Assembly: GCA_944321445.1 (NCBI GenBank)
Contig: CALULJ010000023.1
Location: 1-34,218 of the forward strand
Origin: an uncultured Collinsella sp.
GTDB taxonomy: Bacteria > Actinomycetota > Coriobacteriia > Coriobacteriales > Coriobacteriaceae
Direction of reading: 5' to 3'
DNA length: 34,218 nucleotides
The notes below the pieces were generated by a model. The model was given only the letters and a program-made list of their open reading frames with translations. It made no database searches and had not been told where the DNA came from. Positions 15,738 to 24,003 of this stretch are shown here, piece by piece. The position numbers and the translations under genes were made by a program. The stretch's first letter is position 1, and each line of letters opens with the position of its first letter.

Positions 15738-16400
15738 ATGTCCGAGAAAAACGTCCTGTTCATGGCACGCACGACTCGTTACTACGAGTTCGCACAGTCG
15801 CTCTCGTCCTCGCTCGGCGTGGACGTCAGCGCAGCGACGCCAGATTCCCCAACCGCATCCCGCGATTTCGACATGTTCATCTTGGATGCCGACGGCATCC
15901 GCAACGATCGTATCGAGCAGATCGCGAAGTGGCTCGACGACCGCGGCAACATCCCCATGCTCGTGATGGTGGACGACGATAGCCTGGCAAGCCTGCACCT
16001 GCCGTCGCGTTCGCGTTGCGACTTTATTTGTTCGGGTGCCAGCGAGGCTGAGCTTGAGGTCCGCGCGCGCCGCCTCATGGGCGAGGAGGAGAGCTTCTCG
16101 GTCGACGACGTTGTGCGCATCGACAACATGACCATCAACCTCGCGACCTACCAGGTGTACCTGGACGACAAACCGGTCGACCTGACCCTGATGGAGTACT
16201 CGTTGCTTTCGTTCTTGGCACTGCACCCCAACCGTGCGTACAGCCGCGAGGTGCTGCTGCACCGCGTGTGGGGCTTCGAGTACTGCGGCGGCACGCGCAC
16301 CGTCGACGTGCACATCCGTCGCATCCGCTCCAAGGTGGGCCCGCAGATCGCGGCGCACATCACCACTGTGCGCGGTGTCGGCTACCTGTTTAAGGGCTAA
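15738..16400 (+). CDS. Atypical OmpR/PhoB-type response regulator, GlnR-like
   Basis: 220 residues. The N-terminal half is a degenerate receiver: an Asp is present at position 50 (MFILDADG), but the acidic pair near the N-terminus and the conserved Lys are missing, and no histidine kinase is next to it. The C-terminal winged helix (about 125-220) is intact: LTLMEYSLLSFLALHPNRAYSREVLLHRVWG, RTVDVHIRRIRSKVG, TTVRGVGYLF. Orphan regulators with this layout include actinobacterial GlnR, which controls nitrogen genes, and the position 95 bp after glnA suggests the same role here. A TATGAT box at 15709 with a TGG-type extension may be its promoter. AGAGGGTGGTG precedes the ATG. The GlnR assignment is inferred. 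Confidence 0.8.
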   Translation: MSEKNVLFMARTTRYYEFAQSLSSSLGVDVSAATPDSPTASRDFDMFILDADGIRNDRIEQIAKWLDDRGNIPMLVMVDDDSLASLHLPSRSRCDFICSGASEAELEVRARRLMGEEESFSVDDVVRIDNMTINLATYQVYLDDKPVDLTLMEYSLLSFLALHPNRAYSREVLLHRVWGFEYCGGTRTVDVHIRRIRSKVGPQIAAHITTVRGVGYLFKG

Positions 16401-16423
16401 GCACCGTCATTTGGATGCATTGA

Positions 16424-16456
16424 TGGCCGGGCGGCTTTGCTGCCTGGCCATTTTTC
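16424..16456 (+). terminator. Intrinsic terminator after the GlnR-like gene
   Basis: TGGCCGGGCGGC pairs with GCTGCCTGGCCA (two G-U pairs) around a TTT loop and is followed by TTTTTC, a standard Rho-independent terminator 23 bp after the stop. Confidence 0.85.
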
Positions 16457-16486
16457 TGGCTTGGCAGGCGCCGCCGAGCTTCCTGG

Positions 16487-16659
16487 ACCCCGCATAACGT
16501 TTCACGAAGACCCCGTGTGCAGGTTTTTGCTGCCTCTCGAACTAGAGCTTTTAAGGAGCAAGCGTTTTACCTTGCGCTTCGTTATGCCTGTACAGCTAGC
16601 CTACTTCGCTGACCCGTAAAAACCTGCACACGGGGTCTTCGTGAAACGTTATGCGGGGT
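16487..16659. repeat. Large foldback element C (42-bp perfect inverted repeats)
   Basis: Arms 16487-16528 and 16618-16659 are exact complements over 42 nt (ACCCCGCATAACGTTTCACG...). The 89-bp centre is AT-richer than its surroundings. It lies in a 693-bp gene-free gap, 43 bp from the next foldback. No coding potential or flanking duplication is visible. Confidence 0.88.
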
Positions 16660-16702
16660 GGGACAGGCCTTGATTGCTGGAAATCTATGCACGGCTGGGG
16701 GC

Positions 16703-16865
16703 GATTAACTTAAGACGAAGCTGTTGTGTATGGGTTTTGACGCGCCTGCCGAGTAGACCGGGTGTGTCCAGGTAAAGAAACCGCAGGTAGGTGACTTGCG
16801 TCTTCAAGGATCTACTCGGGCATGTGGGCAAAACCCATACACAACAGCTTCGTCTTAAGTTAATC
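16703..16865. repeat. Large foldback element D (36-bp perfect inverted repeats)
   Basis: Arms 16703-16738 and 16830-16865 are exact complements over 36 nt (GATTAACTTAAGACGAAGCT...). An inner pair, TGCCGAGTAGA and TCTACTCGGGCA, gives a second nested stem. It lies upstream of the htrA gene. The remaining 228 bp to htrA show no further strong feature. Confidence 0.88.
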
Positions 16866-17093
16866 CAGGCAAAACGTCGTGGATTCTGGCGGGCAGACAT
16901 GTCTGTACCGGAGAAACCGCGCAGCTTGCTGCTTCGCAGAGAGCCGGCTTGTGCTGGTTGGACGAGCTCAACATCCCGGGAGTCTTACAAATTGCTTAAC
17001 GTGGGTTAATCTGGTTATCGGGTTCTGCCAAGTTGGGGTACAACCTGTGCAGCACCACAAATGTCAATTACCGGTTCTGAAAGGAACGAAACG

Positions 17094-18521
17094 ATGAGCG
17101 ATACAACCCCGCAGCGCCCTGATGGGCTGAACGAGAACATGGGGACGCAGCAACAGCCGCGTGTCCAAGTCGAACCGACTCCGGTTTCGCCGCAAGGCGC
17201 AAATCCCGTCGGCGCACACACCGCCCCGGGCGCGGCATCTTCGCCGGAGCTCATGAGCCGCACCGTGGTGAAGACCCGCACGAAGAAGTTCCCAGTGTTC
17301 CTGAGTGCGCTCGGCGGCCTCGCTGTGGGCGCCGTGCTCGTCATCGCGCTGGTCATGACCGGCGCGCTCGACATCGATCGCGGCGGCAGCGTGACGGCGG
17401 TCACCCCGGACTCCACGTCGCAGACGATTGATATCGATCCTGAGGACACCACGCTTGCCGAGACGGTCGCTGCAAAGGCGCTGCCGTCGGTCGTCTCCAT
17501 CACTGCGCAGACCGGCGAGTCGGACGCGTCGGGCGAATCGTCCGGCAGCATCGGCTCCGGTGTCATCCTGGACAAGGACGGCAACATCCTCACGAACCAC
17601 CACGTGGTGGAGGGCGCGACCGCCATCTCGGTCACGCTTGACGATGGCACGAACTACGATGCCGAGCTGGTGGGTGAGGACTCCTCGAGCGACCTCGCGG
17701 TCATCCGCCTGCAAAACGCTGATGCCAACAGCCTCACGCCCATCGAGATCGGCGACTCCGATGACCTCACGGTCGGCGAGTGGGTCATGGCCATCGGCAG
17801 CCCCTTCGGCAACGAGCAGTCCGTGTCCACGGGCATCGTGAGCGCGCTGTACCGTTCCACCGCCCTGCCCAGCACGAGCGGCACGTCGATCTATGCGAAC
17901 ATGATCCAGACCGATGCCGCCATCAACCCCGGCAACTCCGGCGGCGCGCTGGTGAACGATGAGGGCAAGCTTATCGGCATCAACTCCGTGATCGAGTCCT
18001 ATTCCGGCTCCAGCTCGGGCGTCGGTTTTGCGATCCCCGTGAACTACGCCAAGAACATCGCCGACCAGATCATCGCCGGCAAGACCCCGGTCCATCCCTA
18101 CCTGGGCGTGACGCTTACCACGGTGAACGCCTGGAACGCGCGCCAGAACAACCTGGCGGTCGACAGCGGCGCCTATGTGAACAGCGTCGCTGAGGATGGC
18201 CCCGCCGCGCAAGCCGGTATCCAGCAGGGCGACATCATCACCGCGGTCGACGGCGAGCAGATCACCTCGGCAGACGGCCTCATCATCGCCATCCGCGAGC
18301 ACGAGGTGGGCGAGAAGGTGACCCTGACCGTCATGCGTGGGACCGATAAGCAGGATATCGAGGTCACGCTCGGTTCCGACGAAGCGCTTCAGGCCGAGCA
18401 GCAGGACAACACCGAGGGCAACGGCTCGGGCAACGGTATGACCGAGGAGGAGTTCCTCCAGTACCTGCAGGAGCTGCTGGGCCGCGGTGGCAACGGCGGT
18501 GGTAGCGGCTTCGGGTTCTAG
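17094..18521 (+). CDS. HtrA/DegP-family membrane-anchored serine protease
   Basis: 475 residues: a disordered cytoplasmic N-terminus (1-60), one membrane helix (about 65-87, VFLSALGGLAVGAVLVIALVMTGAL), a trypsin-like domain and one PDZ domain (about 345-440), then a Gly/Asn/Gln-rich tail. The catalytic triad is visible as H170 (TNHHVV), D200 (SSDLAVIRL) and S282 (NPGNSGGALV). Such proteases degrade or refold damaged extracytoplasmic proteins. ATG 17094 follows AAAGGAACG; an upstream in-frame ATG at 17061 lacks an RBS. It is monocistronic, with a terminator after it and the double foldback gap before it. Confidence 0.92.
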   Translation: MSDTTPQRPDGLNENMGTQQQPRVQVEPTPVSPQGANPVGAHTAPGAASSPELMSRTVVKTRTKKFPVFLSALGGLAVGAVLVIALVMTGALDIDRGGSVTAVTPDSTSQTIDIDPEDTTLAETVAAKALPSVVSITAQTGESDASGESSGSIGSGVILDKDGNILTNHHVVEGATAISVTLDDGTNYDAELVGEDSSSDLAVIRLQNADANSLTPIEIGDSDDLTVGEWVMAIGSPFGNEQSVSTGIVSALYRSTALPSTSGTSIYANMIQTDAAINPGNSGGALVNDEGKLIGINSVIESYSGSSSGVGFAIPVNYAKNIADQIIAGKTPVHPYLGVTLTTVNAWNARQNNLAVDSGAYVNSVAEDGPAAQAGIQQGDIITAVDGEQITSADGLIIAIREHEVGEKVTLTVMRGTDKQDIEVTLGSDEALQAEQQDNTEGNGSGNGMTEEEFLQYLQELLGRGGNGGGSGFGF

Positions 18522-18548
18522 GCTGTGATGCAGATAGAGCAATGCGAG

Positions 18549-18575
18549 GGGGCGGCAGCGATGCCGCCCCTTTTC
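18549..18575 (+). terminator. Intrinsic terminator after htrA
   Basis: A perfect 9-bp stem GGGGCGGCA / TGCCGCCCC with GCGA loop, then TTTTC. Confidence 0.85.
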
Positions 18576-18715
18576 GATGCGACGCGCGTGAACAGGGGTC
18601 CAGAAGAGCGCCGAACGGGTTGCAGCTCATAAAAACGCCCCGAGCCCTCGCGTTATGGTCCTCGACGCACGGGCGGGGTACAATGTCGGAAATCGCAGGT
18701 CGAGAGGAGCGGATC

Positions 18716-19186
18716 ATGCCCGGTAAGCGTACCGACGTCATCAGCTGGGACGAGTTTTTCATGCGCGTCGCCATCGCGGCCAAACTGCGCAGCAAAGACC
18801 CCAACACGCAGGTGGGCGCGTGCATCGCCGATACCAACCATCGCATCCTCTCGGTGGGCTATAACGGCACGCCGTCCGCTCTGAACGATGACGAGTTCCC
18901 GTGGGACACGGCCGAGGACCCGCTGCACGACAAGCACAGCTATGTGATCCACGCCGAGGCGAACGCCATCTTGAACTACCGCGGTTCGCTGAAGGACATG
19001 GCGGGCGCAACGGTCTACGTCACACTGTTCCCGTGCCACGAGTGCGCCAAAACGCTCGTCCAGGCGGGTATCGGCGAGGTCGTCTATCTCGATAACAAGT
19101 ACAACGGAACCGAGGACAACCTCATCGCCAAGAGCATCTTCGACCGCTGCGGCATCGCGTATCGGCAGGTCATCGTCGAGGATTAA
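18716..19186 (+). CDS. Deoxycytidylate (dCMP) deaminase
   Basis: 156 residues, typical of the ComEB/dCMP deaminase family. Zinc ligands and catalytic Glu are H79 and E81 (IHAEANAI) and C107 and C110 (PCHEC). Other family marks are SKDPNTQVGACIAD and SVGYNGTPSALNDDEFPW. It converts dCMP to dUMP for thymidylate synthesis. ATG 18716 has GAGGAG 6 bases upstream; longer in-frame starts (18542, 18683) lack this. A TACAAT box at 18679 could be the -10 element. It appears to be a single-gene unit. Confidence 0.9.
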   Translation: MPGKRTDVISWDEFFMRVAIAAKLRSKDPNTQVGACIADTNHRILSVGYNGTPSALNDDEFPWDTAEDPLHDKHSYVIHAEANAILNYRGSLKDMAGATVYVTLFPCHECAKTLVQAGIGEVVYLDNKYNGTEDNLIAKSIFDRCGIAYRQVIVED

Positions 19187-19298
19187 ACCGCCTGCCTGAA
19201 GCGACGCCCGCTCGACGGCGACTCGTTCAGCATATCTGCCGTCGCGAGCGCGATCCGCCTCAACCATGTCTCCCAAGCCATTCCACGCACTCCATATC

Positions 19299-19345
19299 AG
19301 ACCGTTTTCTCCTCAAATGTGTGTACGAAGAGGAGAAAACGGTCT
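19299..19345. repeat. 16-bp perfect inverted repeat upstream of rnfC
   Basis: AGACCGTTTTCTCCTC and its exact complement flank a 15-nt loop. It lies 112 bp after the dCMP deaminase gene and 84 bp before rnfC. No T-run follows. It could be a terminator-like structure, an operator for rnf, or a smaller relative of the foldbacks. Confidence 0.6.
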
Positions 19346-19429
19346 AAACTTATGACGCTAGCGTGTAGTCGGGAGGTATTTATTCTGACTGCAGAATAAA
19401 AAAGGAGAGGCATCAAGAGGGGGGAGCCC

Positions 19430-20767
19430 ATGTTCTCTCTGCACAAGACGCAAGGCGGCGTGCATCCGCCTCAGTGTAAGGATCTGCGGGAATATGCCTG
19501 CACATCCATTACACCGCCCAAGCGGGTCCGGATACCGCTGAACATGCACATCGGCGGGCCGTGCAAGCCCGTCGTGAATCCGGGTGACCACGTGTATGTG
19601 GGCACGCTCATCGGCGACGGGTCCGGCCTGTACGCGCCGGTCCACGCGAGCATCTCGGGCACGGTCGTCTCGACCGATACCGAGCAGCTTCCCACCGGTG
19701 CGACCGCTCCGGTGGTAGAGATCGAGTCCGACGGCAAGATGGAAAACGACCCGTCGCTCACCGTTCCCACCTACAGCTCCAAAGAGGAGTTCATCGACTG
19801 TGTGCGCGCATCCGGCGCGGTCGGTCTGGGTGGCGCTGCGTTCCCCACGTGGTTCAAGATGCGTGCCCCGCAGGGCAAGAAGTTTAACTACCTGGTCATC
19901 AACGGCATGGAGTGCGAGCCCTACATCACGAGCGACTACCGCCAGATGATGGAGCACGCCGAGCGCGTCGTCGACGGCGTCCACCGCATCGCTACCGCCC
20001 TCGAGATCCCGTCCGCGGTGATCGGCATCGAGGACAACAAGCCCGAGGCCATCGAGAAGCTTTCCGCCGTGGTGGAGGAGAAGGGTTTCGGCGACAAGCT
20101 CCAGGTCCTTTCCATTCCCACGAAGTATCCGGCAGGTGGCGAGAAGGTCCTCATCCATGCCACCACTGGCCTGGACGTTCCCGCCGGCGGCCTGCCCGTC
20201 GATGTGGGCTGTCTTGTGGTGAACGTCACCACGGCCTCGCGCATCGAGCAGTACTTCCGCTACGGCATGCCGCTGGTCACCAAGACCCTCACACTCGGCG
20301 GCGACTGCATTACCAATCCCGGCAACTACCGTGTGCCCATCGGCATGAGCGTCCGCGACATCATCGATGCGGCGGGCGGCCTTGCCAAGGAGCCCAAGAA
20401 GATCATCATGGGCGGCCCCATGATGGGCCGTACGCTCACGAGCATCGACTGTCCCATCATCAAGGCCAACAACGCCATCCTGTGCCTGGACGACGAGGCG
20501 ATCCTCCCCGAGGAGACGCCCTGCATCCGCTGTGGCCGCTGCGTGCGCGTGTGCCCGCTGGGTCTCATGCCCTATGCGCTCGATTCCGCCTCGCGCAGCC
20601 ACGATGTCGTCGCGCTCGACGAGCTCGCCGTCATGAATTGCATGGAGTGCGGCTCCTGCGCTTACACCTGCCCGGCTCATCGTCGCATCACCGCGTCAAT
20701 CCGCGAGGGCAAGGGCTTCTACCGAAGCGAGGTCGCGCGCCTCACCCAACCTGCGAAGGAGGCGTAA
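19430..20767 (+). CDS. rnfC: Rnf complex subunit C (Fe-S and NADH-binding subunit)
   Basis: 445 residues. The N-terminus has the Rnf barrel-sandwich segment (GGVHPPQCKDLRE..., HIGGPCKPVVNPGDHVYVGTLIG), then the FMN/NADH-binding Nqo1-like region (SGAVGLGGAAFPTWFKM, YLVINGMECEPYITSDYRQMME). Two [4Fe-4S] motifs follow: C365-x2-C-x2-C-x3-C and C404-x2-C-x2-C-x3-C. RnfC is the peripheral subunit that handles NAD(H) in ferredoxin:NAD+ oxidoreduction coupled to ion transport. GGGGGGAG precedes the ATG. First gene of the rnfCDGEA operon. Confidence 0.95.
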   Translation: MFSLHKTQGGVHPPQCKDLREYACTSITPPKRVRIPLNMHIGGPCKPVVNPGDHVYVGTLIGDGSGLYAPVHASISGTVVSTDTEQLPTGATAPVVEIESDGKMENDPSLTVPTYSSKEEFIDCVRASGAVGLGGAAFPTWFKMRAPQGKKFNYLVINGMECEPYITSDYRQMMEHAERVVDGVHRIATALEIPSAVIGIEDNKPEAIEKLSAVVEEKGFGDKLQVLSIPTKYPAGGEKVLIHATTGLDVPAGGLPVDVGCLVVNVTTASRIEQYFRYGMPLVTKTLTLGGDCITNPGNYRVPIGMSVRDIIDAAGGLAKEPKKIIMGGPMMGRTLTSIDCPIIKANNAILCLDDEAILPEETPCIRCGRCVRVCPLGLMPYALDSASRSHDVVALDELAVMNCMECGSCAYTCPAHRRITASIREGKGFYRSEVARLTQPAKEA

Positions 20768-20770
20768 GGC

Positions 20771-21703
20771 ATGAACCTCATTAACGAAGCCTCGCCGCAT
20801 TTCCACGGCAAGGACTCAACTCAGAAGATCATGGGCCTCGTATGCCTGTCGCTCGTGCCCACGGTTATCGCCGCGACCGTCCTGTACGGTCTGGGCGCGC
20901 CGTTGCTCGTGATGGTGTGCATCGCCACGGCGCTCGTGTGCGAGCACCTGTGCTGCATCGCCATGCACCGCGAGTCCACCGCGGGCGATATGTCCTGCGT
21001 GGTCACGGCCATGCTCTTTGCGTTCACCCTGCCTGCCAACTGCCCGTTTTGGGTCGCCGTGCTGGGCACTGCCTTCGCGGTCGTCGTGGTGAAGATGCTC
21101 TTCGGCGGCATCGGCTGCAACATCTTCAATCCGGCGGTCGCTGCGCGCGTGTTCGTGATGGTTGCGCTCCCGAGCGCCCTGTCCGCCTACCCGGACGTGC
21201 TGGGCAAGCCGCTTGACGCCATCACCGGCGCCACGCCGCTCGCCATGGCGTCTGCGGGCAACATGCCCTACAGCTATCTCGACCTGCTGCTGGGCAATCA
21301 CGCCGGCGCGCTGGGCGAGACCTGCATCATCACGCTGCTCATCGGCTACGTGTTCCTGCTCATCATGCGCATCGTCGACGGCTGGGCCACGCTGCCGTTC
21401 ATCGGCACGGTGGCCATCGTGTCGCTGTTCGCCGGCCAGGACGTCGTCTACCAGCTGCTTTCCGGTGGTCTAGCCATGGGCGCGTTCTTCATGGCGACGG
21501 ACTACACCACCACGCCCATGACGCCCACGGGCAAGATCATCTTCGGCGTCGGCTGCGGCCTCATCACGGGCCTCATCCGCTTCTTCGCCTCCTCTCCGGA
21601 GGGCGTCGCGTTCTCCATCCTGTTCATGAACATGTTCGTGCCGCTGATCGATCGCATCACGCGTCCCGTGCCGGCTGGAGGTGTCAAGAATGCCCTCATC
21701 TAA
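20771..21703 (+). CDS. rnfD: Rnf complex subunit D
   Basis: 310 residues, integral membrane protein with eight to ten helices. The covalent-flavin site is visible as ITGATPLA, with T155 the likely FMN-linked Thr. Other typical segments are FGGIGCNIFNPAVAARVF and ATDYTTTPMTPTGKIIFGVGCGL. It forms part of the ion-translocating core. The gene begins 3 bp after rnfC and overlaps rnfG by 14 bp. Confidence 0.95.
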   Translation: MNLINEASPHFHGKDSTQKIMGLVCLSLVPTVIAATVLYGLGAPLLVMVCIATALVCEHLCCIAMHRESTAGDMSCVVTAMLFAFTLPANCPFWVAVLGTAFAVVVVKMLFGGIGCNIFNPAVAARVFVMVALPSALSAYPDVLGKPLDAITGATPLAMASAGNMPYSYLDLLLGNHAGALGETCIITLLIGYVFLLIMRIVDGWATLPFIGTVAIVSLFAGQDVVYQLLSGGLAMGAFFMATDYTTTPMTPTGKIIFGVGCGLITGLIRFFASSPEGVAFSILFMNMFVPLIDRITRPVPAGGVKNALI

Positions 21704-22277
21704 CTCCTGGATCGCCCGTCACAGGGAAGGCGCTTGGTACTCGTTCGTGCTCATCATCCTGGTCGCCGTGCTGTGCGGCGGCGTGCTCGCCGGCGTGAAT
21801 TATGCCGGCCACGACGCCTTCGCCGAGGCCGACCTGCGTCTCGACGAGGCCAAGGGCGGAGCGCAGCGCGCCTTGCTGTTCCCCGACGCATCTTCGTTCG
21901 AGCAGGTGAGCGCACCTGCCGTCGAGGGCCTCAACTCCGTGTACCAAACCAACGACGGCGCATGGGTCTTCGATTGCTCTGCGACCGGCTATCACGGTGA
22001 CGTCGAGCTCATGGTCGGCATCACGTCAGACGGCAAGGTCGCCGGCATCCAGATCGTGGCCGAGGACGAGACCGACGGTATCGGCTCCAACGCCCTCACT
22101 GAGGATTACTTCGGCACGTTCACCGATCTGCCTGCTACCGGCACGCTCACGGTCGGCGAGGCTGGCAGCGGCGAGACGCAGGTCGACGGCGTCTCCGGTG
22201 CAACCTTCACCTCCAATGCCGTCGTCGGCTGCCTGAACATCGCTTTCGAGGCCTACGCTCAGTTGGGGGGTAACTAA
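21690..22277 (+). CDS. rnfG: Rnf complex subunit G
   Basis: 195 residues: one N-terminal membrane helix (about 15-37) and an extracytoplasmic FMN-binding domain. The flavinylation motif is DGVSGATFTSNAV, with T172 the probable attachment site. ATG 21690 is preferred over the in-frame GTG 21681 because GGAGG lies 8 bases before it. Translationally coupled to rnfD. Confidence 0.93.
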   Translation: MPSSNSWIARHREGAWYSFVLIILVAVLCGGVLAGVNYAGHDAFAEADLRLDEAKGGAQRALLFPDASSFEQVSAPAVEGLNSVYQTNDGAWVFDCSATGYHGDVELMVGITSDGKVAGIQIVAEDETDGIGSNALTEDYFGTFTDLPATGTLTVGEAGSGETQVDGVSGATFTSNAVVGCLNIAFEAYAQLGGN

Positions 22278-22278
22278 C

Positions 22279-22926
22279 ATGGCACTCAACGAGCTTATCC
22301 AGCGTGAGCAGGATGAACGCGTCCGCGCGCTCACCCATACGCCCACGTTCCTGGTCGTCGCCGGGTCGCTGCCCGGCCTCTTCGTCGCCACGTCGGTTGT
22401 GAACGGCTTCGCCATCGGCGCGGTTTCCGCCGTGAGCATTCTGGCTATGGCCATCCTCGCGCGCCCGCTGCGCGCCATCACCGGCCGCTTCACCTACATT
22501 CCGGTGACGCTCATGATCAGCGCGACCATCGCGATCCTGCTGGGCTTCGCGGTCCGCGTGATCGATCCGCTGGTTCACGAGAGCCTGGGCATCTACATCC
22601 CCTTGGTTGCCGTGAACGCGATGGCCATGATGTTCATCGCATCCGATGGCTTCGCTGCCGCTCCGGCGCAGAAGTCTTCGCTGGGGACCGCGCTGTTCGC
22701 GGCCGTGTGCGCCTGCGCTGCCCTGACGTTCGTGGGCTTTTTCAACGGCATGCTCACGACGGGCGAGGTCTTCGGCCTCACCATGAACGAGCTGGCCGCC
22801 ACGCCCATCGCCATCTTCGGCAAGCCTGCGGGATCGCTGCTTCTGCTGGCGGTCGTGGCCGTGTTCGTCCAGTCCGTAGAGCACGCCGTCGCCGTTTCGC
22901 GTACGTCCAAAGGGGGTGAGCGCTAA
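22279..22926 (+). CDS. rnfE: Rnf complex subunit E
   Basis: 215 residues with about six membrane helices. It belongs to the RnfA/RnfE family; the gene order (after G, before A) and segments such as RFTYIPVTLMISATIAILLGFAVR and IYIPLVAVNAMAM identify it as E. In the known complexes RnfA and RnfE pack as inverted partners and help carry electrons across the membrane. The stop overlaps the rnfA start by one base. Confidence 0.9.
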   Translation: MALNELIQREQDERVRALTHTPTFLVVAGSLPGLFVATSVVNGFAIGAVSAVSILAMAILARPLRAITGRFTYIPVTLMISATIAILLGFAVRVIDPLVHESLGIYIPLVAVNAMAMMFIASDGFAAAPAQKSSLGTALFAAVCACAALTFVGFFNGMLTTGEVFGLTMNELAATPIAIFGKPAGSLLLLAVVAVFVQSVEHAVAVSRTSKGGER

Positions 22927-23522
22927 TGGAGTTCCTGAACGCGCTGTTCACCGCTGCTTTCGATAGCAACCTTGTGTTCGCCCAGCTCGTGGGCATGGTC
23001 GCGGTGCTTCTGGTGGCGTATCGCCCGCAGGACGCGCTGCGCTTCGGCCTGGCCCTCTGGGCGGCCACATCTATTGCCGGCTTGGCTGGTTGGCCCATCT
23101 ACGCCGGGTTCTTCGCCCCGTGGGGCGTGGGCTATCTGGCTCCGCTCGCCTACGTGCTCGTGAGCTCGTTCGCGATCTTCTTCATCGGCGCCATCGCCTG
23201 CATCCGCCAGGGCGTCGCATTCCGCGAGCGCACGCTCACGCTGTGCACCCTGCTTGCCATCAACGCCGCCGTGCTCGCGGTGCCGCTGGGCAACGCCGCT
23301 GCAGCCGATACCCTGACCTTTGCGTCTTCGCTCGGCTCGTCGGTCGGCGCGGGCTTCGGCGCCTTCATCGCCGTGGTGGTTTTTGCCAGCCTGCGCCAGC
23401 GCATCGACGAGCGCTTGGTGCCCGAGCCCATGCGCGGCCTGCCCATCTCGCTCGTGATGGCGTCGCTTATGTGCATGGCCTTCACCTGCGTGGCGGGCAT
23501 CGCCGGCGGACTGTTCGTGTAG
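22926..23522 (+). CDS. rnfA: Rnf complex subunit A
   Basis: 198 residues, about six membrane helices. It starts MEFLNALFTAAFDSNLVFAQLVGM, close to the usual RnfA N-terminus with the N-x-V/VF-Q pattern. It contrasts with RnfE by position and start. The sequence is somewhat diverged (fewer Cys than typical RnfA: the usual N-terminal Cys is not seen, though AIACIRQG and SLMCMAFTC carry Cys). It is followed by a 58-residue gene rather than a full rnfB. Confidence 0.85.
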   Translation: MEFLNALFTAAFDSNLVFAQLVGMVAVLLVAYRPQDALRFGLALWAATSIAGLAGWPIYAGFFAPWGVGYLAPLAYVLVSSFAIFFIGAIACIRQGVAFRERTLTLCTLLAINAAVLAVPLGNAAAADTLTFASSLGSSVGAGFGAFIAVVVFASLRQRIDERLVPEPMRGLPISLVMASLMCMAFTCVAGIAGGLFV

Positions 23523-23532
23523 GGAGGATGAC

Positions 23533-23709
23533 ATGGATCCCATTATCATGATCGGCGTTCCGCCCGTGCTCATCGCGGTCATCGCTGTGCCCCTGGCGCT
23601 CGTGCTGGGCATCACGGTCGGCTGCTGGAACTACCGCGACCGCTGCGAGGCGGAGGATGCCGCCGAGGCTGCCGCCGCGGCGTCTGAGTCCGACGGCGCC
23701 GACGCGTAA
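23533..23709 (+). CDS. Small single-pass membrane protein at the rnfB position
   Basis: 58 residues. A Shine-Dalgarno AGGGAGG sits 5 bases before the ATG, 10 bp after the rnfA stop. Residues 4-30 form one hydrophobic helix (IIMIGVPPVLIAVIAVPLALVLG..), followed by GCWNYRDRC and an acidic, Ala-rich tail. RnfB proteins start with a similar membrane anchor, but the Cys-rich Fe-S and ferredoxin domains that should follow are absent. It may be a minimal RnfB replacement, a remnant, or an unrelated small subunit. No known family is recognised. Confidence 0.7.
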   Translation: MDPIIMIGVPPVLIAVIAVPLALVLGITVGCWNYRDRCEAEDAAEAAAAASESDGADA

Positions 23710-23741
23710 AGCCGTTCGGCGACAATACGGTATCGTCGTGG

Positions 23742-23778
23742 AGGCGGTGCGTCCCGAAGCTTGTGGGGCGCACCGCCT
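23742..23778 (+). terminator. Hairpin after the rnf operon
   Basis: AGGCGGTGCG pairs with CGCACCGCCT, extended by TCCC with GGGG (one G-U), 33 bp after the small membrane gene. Only TCTCC follows. The remaining 225 bp before the next gene show nothing else I can support. Confidence 0.65.
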
Positions 23779-24003
23779 TCTCCATGGCGATGACGCGGCC
23801 GGCGCGCGTCGCCCGGGGATGCGCTTTTGCCCGGCAGAAGGCGCGTTCGGCAACAGCGCCGGTGGGGGCGTGTCAAAGACGTTGGACATGCCGTTCACGG
23901 TGTTGCGGTGCATGGGCGCGCGGCGTCGCTGCGATACTGTGGATGTGTCGGCGGCGCGTGGTGGCGCTGGCGACAAGATGCGGGATGCGAAGGGCGGTGC
24001 GCC

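Noticed and set aside
16487..16865. The two foldbacks considered as an insertion sequence
   Set aside because: No transposase frame lies between or beside them, the two have unrelated arms, and no target duplication is visible.
16866..17093. Search for tRNA or other RNA genes in the gap before htrA
   Set aside because: No cloverleaf, no T-loop GTTCGA pattern and no other RNA signature could be found.
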